Positions 6,410 to 8,461 of a stretch of 8,461 bases of DNA are shown here, in pieces (position 1 is the first letter of the stretch; every line of letters begins with the position of its first letter). The notes below the pieces were generated by a model. That model made no database searches. It saw only the letters and a program-made list of their open reading frames with translations, and was not told where the DNA came from. The position numbers and the translations under genes were made by a program. This stretch comes from a candidate division NC10 bacterium SPGG6 (lineage in GTDB: Bacteria > Methylomirabilota > Methylomirabilia > Methylomirabilales > CSP1-5). Location: the NCBI GenBank assembly GCA_001643535.1, contig LXTG01000124.1:1-8461 (forward strand), read 5' to 3'.

Positions 6410-7588
6410 GTGCGGGGGAAGAATTACATCGGCGGGAAGTGGGTCGATGCCCAGGGCGGAAGGCAGTACGAAAGCCGAAACCCAGCGAACACCGGGGAGG
6501 TCTTGGGGACCGTCCCCTTGTCACATCGCGAGGAGGCTTTGCAGGCGGTCGCCTCGGCGAAGGAGACCTTCCCCGCGTGGCGGGCCCTGTCCCATATCAA
6601 GCGGGGGGAGTGTATTGAGCGGTTCGTTGATGTAGTGAAGGGCGAGACAGAGGAGATAGCCCGTTTGATAGCGAAGGAGGCGGGCAAGGCCTTGAACGAG
6701 GCGAGGGCCGATGTTGTCGAGGGGATCCACATGGCCCAGTACATGTTCGGATATGCGCGGATGCCCCACGGACAGGTGCTCCCCTCGGAGATCGCCGAAA
6801 AGGACGCCTACATGCTTCGAAAACCCAAGGGGGTGGTATCGGTCATCACTCCCTGGAACTTCCCCTTTGCCATTCCGATCTGGCTCATCACCCCTTCGCT
6901 GGTCCAAGGAAATACGGTGGTCTTCAAACCGTCTGAAGACAGCCCGCTTGTCGGGGAGAAGCTCGTTGAGTGCTTTGAGCGCGCGGGACTTCCTCCCGGG
7001 GTGTTAAACCTGGTTCAGGGGATGGGGGAGGAGACGGGATGGCCCCTGGTCGTGCATCCAGACGTCGAGGTGGTCCTCTTTACGGGCTCCTATGAGGTGG
7101 GGGCGAGGATCAAGGAGGCGTGTGCGAAGGATTATCGCAAGATGTGCGCCTGCGAGATGGGGGGGAAGAACGCCATGATCGTCTGCCAGGACGCCGACCT
7201 CGAGTTGGCGGTCCGGGCGGCGATCCTGAGCGCCTTCAAGACCACGGGCCAACGCTGCACGTCGGCCTCGCGCCTCATCGTTCATGAGAGTCGGATGGAG
7301 GAGTTTGCGAGGGCCTTCGCGGCCATGGCGAAGCGGATCATCATCGGTGATCCGCTGGATGAGCGGGTCTTCATGGGGCCCTTGATCAATGAGGGGGCGG
7401 TAAAAAAGGTCGGTTTCTACATCAGCTCGCCAAGAATGAGGGGGCGGAGGTTCTCTTGGATGGGGGTCGCCTGGAGGAGGGGGAGCACCGAGGCGGATAC
7501 TTCTTCGCACCCTTTGTCTACCGGATGGCCCACCGCCGCGATGCACGCGTCCTTCGTGAAGAGGTCTTCGGCCCGCATGTGGCCCTGA
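6410..7588 (+). CDS. NAD(P)-dependent aldehyde dehydrogenase, N-terminal part (gene continues in another frame)
   Basis: This is an aldehyde dehydrogenase oxidising an aldehyde to a carboxylate with NAD(P)+. Authentic sequence covers residues 1-337 and holds the catalytic machinery: VITPWNFPFAIP with the oxyanion Asn150, VFKPSEDSP with cofactor-binding Lys173, FTGSYEVG (224-231), CEMGGKNAMIV with the general base Glu249, and TTGQRCTSASRLIV with the nucleophile Cys283. After Tyr337 (codon 7418-7420) the frame reads 55 residues of unrelated sequence to TAG/TGA-type termination at 7586-7588, while the family sequence resumes one frame over at 7423. GTG 6410 is supported by AAGGAGAG (6396-6403) with a 6-nt spacer. 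The substrate cannot be read from sequence. The pattern is of semialdehyde dehydrogenases (succinate, piperideine-6-carboxylate or pyrroline-5-carboxylate type), which fits the aminotransferase next door. Confidence 0.88.
   Translation: MRGKNYIGGKWVDAQGGRQYESRNPANTGEVLGTVPLSHREEALQAVASAKETFPAWRALSHIKRGECIERFVDVVKGETEEIARLIAKEAGKALNEARADVVEGIHMAQYMFGYARMPHGQVLPSEIAEKDAYMLRKPKGVVSVITPWNFPFAIPIWLITPSLVQGNTVVFKPSEDSPLVGEKLVECFERAGLPPGVLNLVQGMGEETGWPLVVHPDVEVVLFTGSYEVGARIKEACAKDYRKMCACEMGGKNAMIVCQDADLELAVRAAILSAFKTTGQRCTSASRLIVHESRMEEFARAFAAMAKRIIIGDPLDERVFMGPLINEGAVKKVGFYISSPRMRGRRFSWMGVAWRRGSTEADTSSHPLSTGWPTAAMHASFVKRSSARMWP
7402..7422 (+). other. Frameshift site in the aldehyde dehydrogenase gene
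   Basis: Family-like sequence leaves frame 2 after Tyr337 and continues in frame 1 with QLAKNEGAEVLLDGG from 7423. Adding one A after 7420 would turn TAC-AT-CAG into TAC-AAT-CAG and restore VKKVGFYNQLAKNEG, a good family pattern. Alternatively, the run A AAA AAG at 7402-7408 is in exact register as a -1 slippery heptamer, with a GAGGGGG purine run just upstream (7391-7397), and slipping there also leads into the correct frame. Confidence 0.85.
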
Positions 7589-7899
7589 TCCCCTTCCAAA
7601 CCCTGGAAGAGGCTGTGGAGATTCATAACGATGTGGAGTACGGGTTGGGCTTCTCGGTGATCACCGAGGATTACCGGACCGCGCGCGTGCTCCAGGAGGT
7701 CTGCGAATTCGGGATCGGCTACTGGAACTTGCCCACCATCGGGGCCGAGGTTCATCTCCCCTTCGGGGGGGTCAAGAAGAGCGGGACCGGAATGCCCGCC
7801 TCTTGGCCTTTGCTGGATGTGGTGACGCACAAAGTGGCCTGGACCGTGAATCATGACCGGGAAATCAAGATGGCGCAGGGGATGAGCGCCGAGGTGTAG
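7423..7899 (+). CDS. Aldehyde dehydrogenase, C-terminal part (frame-shifted continuation)
   Basis: These 158 codons complete the dehydrogenase begun at 6410. They contain LREEVFGPHVALIPFQTLEE (key residues E, E, FGP), the NDVEYGLGFSVIT segment, the oligomerisation region GIGYWNLPTIGAEVHLPFGG and the canonical PFGGVKKSGTG near the C-terminus, ending THKVAWTVNHDREIKMAQG. The Glu of EEVFGP is the usual cofactor-ribose contact in the family. Repaired, the whole protein would be 496 residues, the normal length. There is no credible independent start; TTG 7456 is possible but has no ribosome site, so this part is probably not made alone. The stop lies 10 nt before the aminotransferase ATG, so the two genes form one transcription unit. 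Intact motifs in both halves point to a very recent lesion or a sequencing error. Confidence 0.85.
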   Translation, partial: QLAKNEGAEVLLDGGRLEEGEHRGGYFFAPFVYRMAHRRDARVLREEVFGPHVALIPFQTLEEAVEIHNDVEYGLGFSVITEDYRTARVLQEVCEFGIGYWNLPTIGAEVHLPFGGVKKSGTGMPASWPLLDVVTHKVAWTVNHDREIKMAQGMSAEV

Positions 7900-7909
7900 G
7901 CGAGGAAAC

Positions 7910-8461
7910 ATGAGAGACTGGGTGAAACTGGAGCAACAGTATTTCATGGATACCGGACACCGGCGCCTCGGGATCATCCTCGTGCGGGGTGAGGGAGCCA
8001 GGGTCTGGGATGAGACGGGGCGCGAGTATCTCGACTTCATCGTCGGCTGGGCCGCCTGCAGCTTGGGGCACTGTCACCCGGTTATCCTGAAGGCCCTCGA
8101 GGAGCAAGGGGGACGCCTCATCCTGGGTGGCTACGATGTCTATACCATCCCGCAGATCGAATTGGCAGAGCTGCTGACGTCGACGAGCGGATTGGATAAG
8201 GTCTTCTTGTGTAACAGTGGGGCCGAGGCGAACGAGGGGGCGGTGAAACTGGCCCGGAAATACGGGAAGCTCCACCTGAACGGGGCCTACGAGGTTATCT
8301 CGGCTCTGCAGGGATTCCATGGCCGAACGTTAGCGATGGTGGCGGCGACCGGAAAGCCGGATTACCAGGCCCCCTTTACCCCGCTCCCGAAAGGATTCAC
8401 CAACGTTGCCTACAACGATATCCGGGCCCTTGAGGCCGCCGTGAAAGAGACGACTTGCGCA
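7910..8461 (+). CDS. argD: Class III aminotransferase, acetylornithine aminotransferase-like (3' end outside window)
   Basis: This is the first 184 codons of a pyridoxal-phosphate aminotransferase of the ArgD/OAT class; the frame is open to the window edge. Visible family sequence includes VRGEGARVWDETGREYLDF, GWAACSLGHCHPVI, GGYDVYTIPQIELAELL, the cofactor phosphate-binding KVFLCNSGAEANEGAVKLAR and ALQGFHGRTLAMVAATG. The catalytic lysine should lie beyond the edge. ArgD moves an amino group between N-acetylornithine and 2-oxoglutarate in arginine synthesis; close relatives act on succinylornithine, ornithine, lysine or GABA, and these cannot be separated on this fragment. ATG 7910 follows a short site GAGGA (7902-7906). 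The 10-nt gap after the dehydrogenase gene suggests joint expression, which would also suit a catabolic transaminase plus semialdehyde dehydrogenase. Confidence 0.88.
   Translation, partial: MRDWVKLEQQYFMDTGHRRLGIILVRGEGARVWDETGREYLDFIVGWAACSLGHCHPVILKALEEQGGRLILGGYDVYTIPQIELAELLTSTSGLDKVFLCNSGAEANEGAVKLARKYGKLHLNGAYEVISALQGFHGRTLAMVAATGKPDYQAPFTPLPKGFTNVAYNDIRALEAAVKETTCA

Noticed and set aside
6262..6635. Two plus-strand open frames overlapping the gap and the dehydrogenase start
   Set aside because: They are Arg/Gly/Pro-rich, have no good ribosome site and run over the well-supported dehydrogenase frame.
8241..8250. GTGAAAC parS half-site-like sequences in and before the aminotransferase gene (also near 7921)
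   Set aside because: They lack the central CACGTG and the other half of the palindrome, and the seven-base match is expected by chance.

Overview
The window is a GC-rich stretch of a bacterial chromosome, all recognisable genes on the + strand. It begins with the conserved origin-proximal cluster rnpA (3' end only), yidD, yidC, mnmE, rsmG, parA, parB. It ends with a small membrane protein, an aldehyde dehydrogenase broken by a frameshift, and the first part of an ArgD-like class III aminotransferase. The YidC has the large periplasmic domain of Gram-negative bacteria. Gene order, base composition and strong Shine-Dalgarno sites suggest an uncultivated, GC-rich, deep-branching Gram-negative lineage (Methylomirabilota/NC10-like or deltaproteobacteria-like), but the window alone cannot fix the taxonomy.

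Region 1 (1-3414): tRNA processing (RNase P protein), membrane protein insertion (YidD, YidC) and tRNA wobble-uridine modification (MnmE). The genes are tightly packed: yidD overlaps rnpA by 32 nt and mnmE starts on the yidC stop codon (ATGA). The jag gene often found after yidC and the mnmG gene often found after mnmE are both absent.

Region 2 (3500-5642): the 16S rRNA methyltransferase RsmG and the chromosome segregation pair ParA and ParB. A near-perfect parS centromere site lies inside the 3' end of rsmG, and a degenerate second copy covers the rsmG stop codon. The ParB appears to carry an in-frame internal deletion of roughly 65 residues, estimated from the remembered family pattern. It removes the second nucleotide-binding motif and most of the helix-turn-helix that should read parS. 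This is the most notable feature of the window.

Region 3 (5643-8461): a four-helix DUF4149-like membrane protein, a 190-nt gap holding a 12-bp palindrome, the frameshifted aldehyde dehydrogenase, and an aminotransferase 10 nt further on. The last two look like a transcriptional pair handling amino acid semialdehydes. I found no mobile elements, CRISPR arrays, RNA genes or convincing intrinsic terminators. Nothing here amounts to a clearly new multi-gene system; the unusual points are the ParB lesion next to intact parS and the aldehyde dehydrogenase frameshift.
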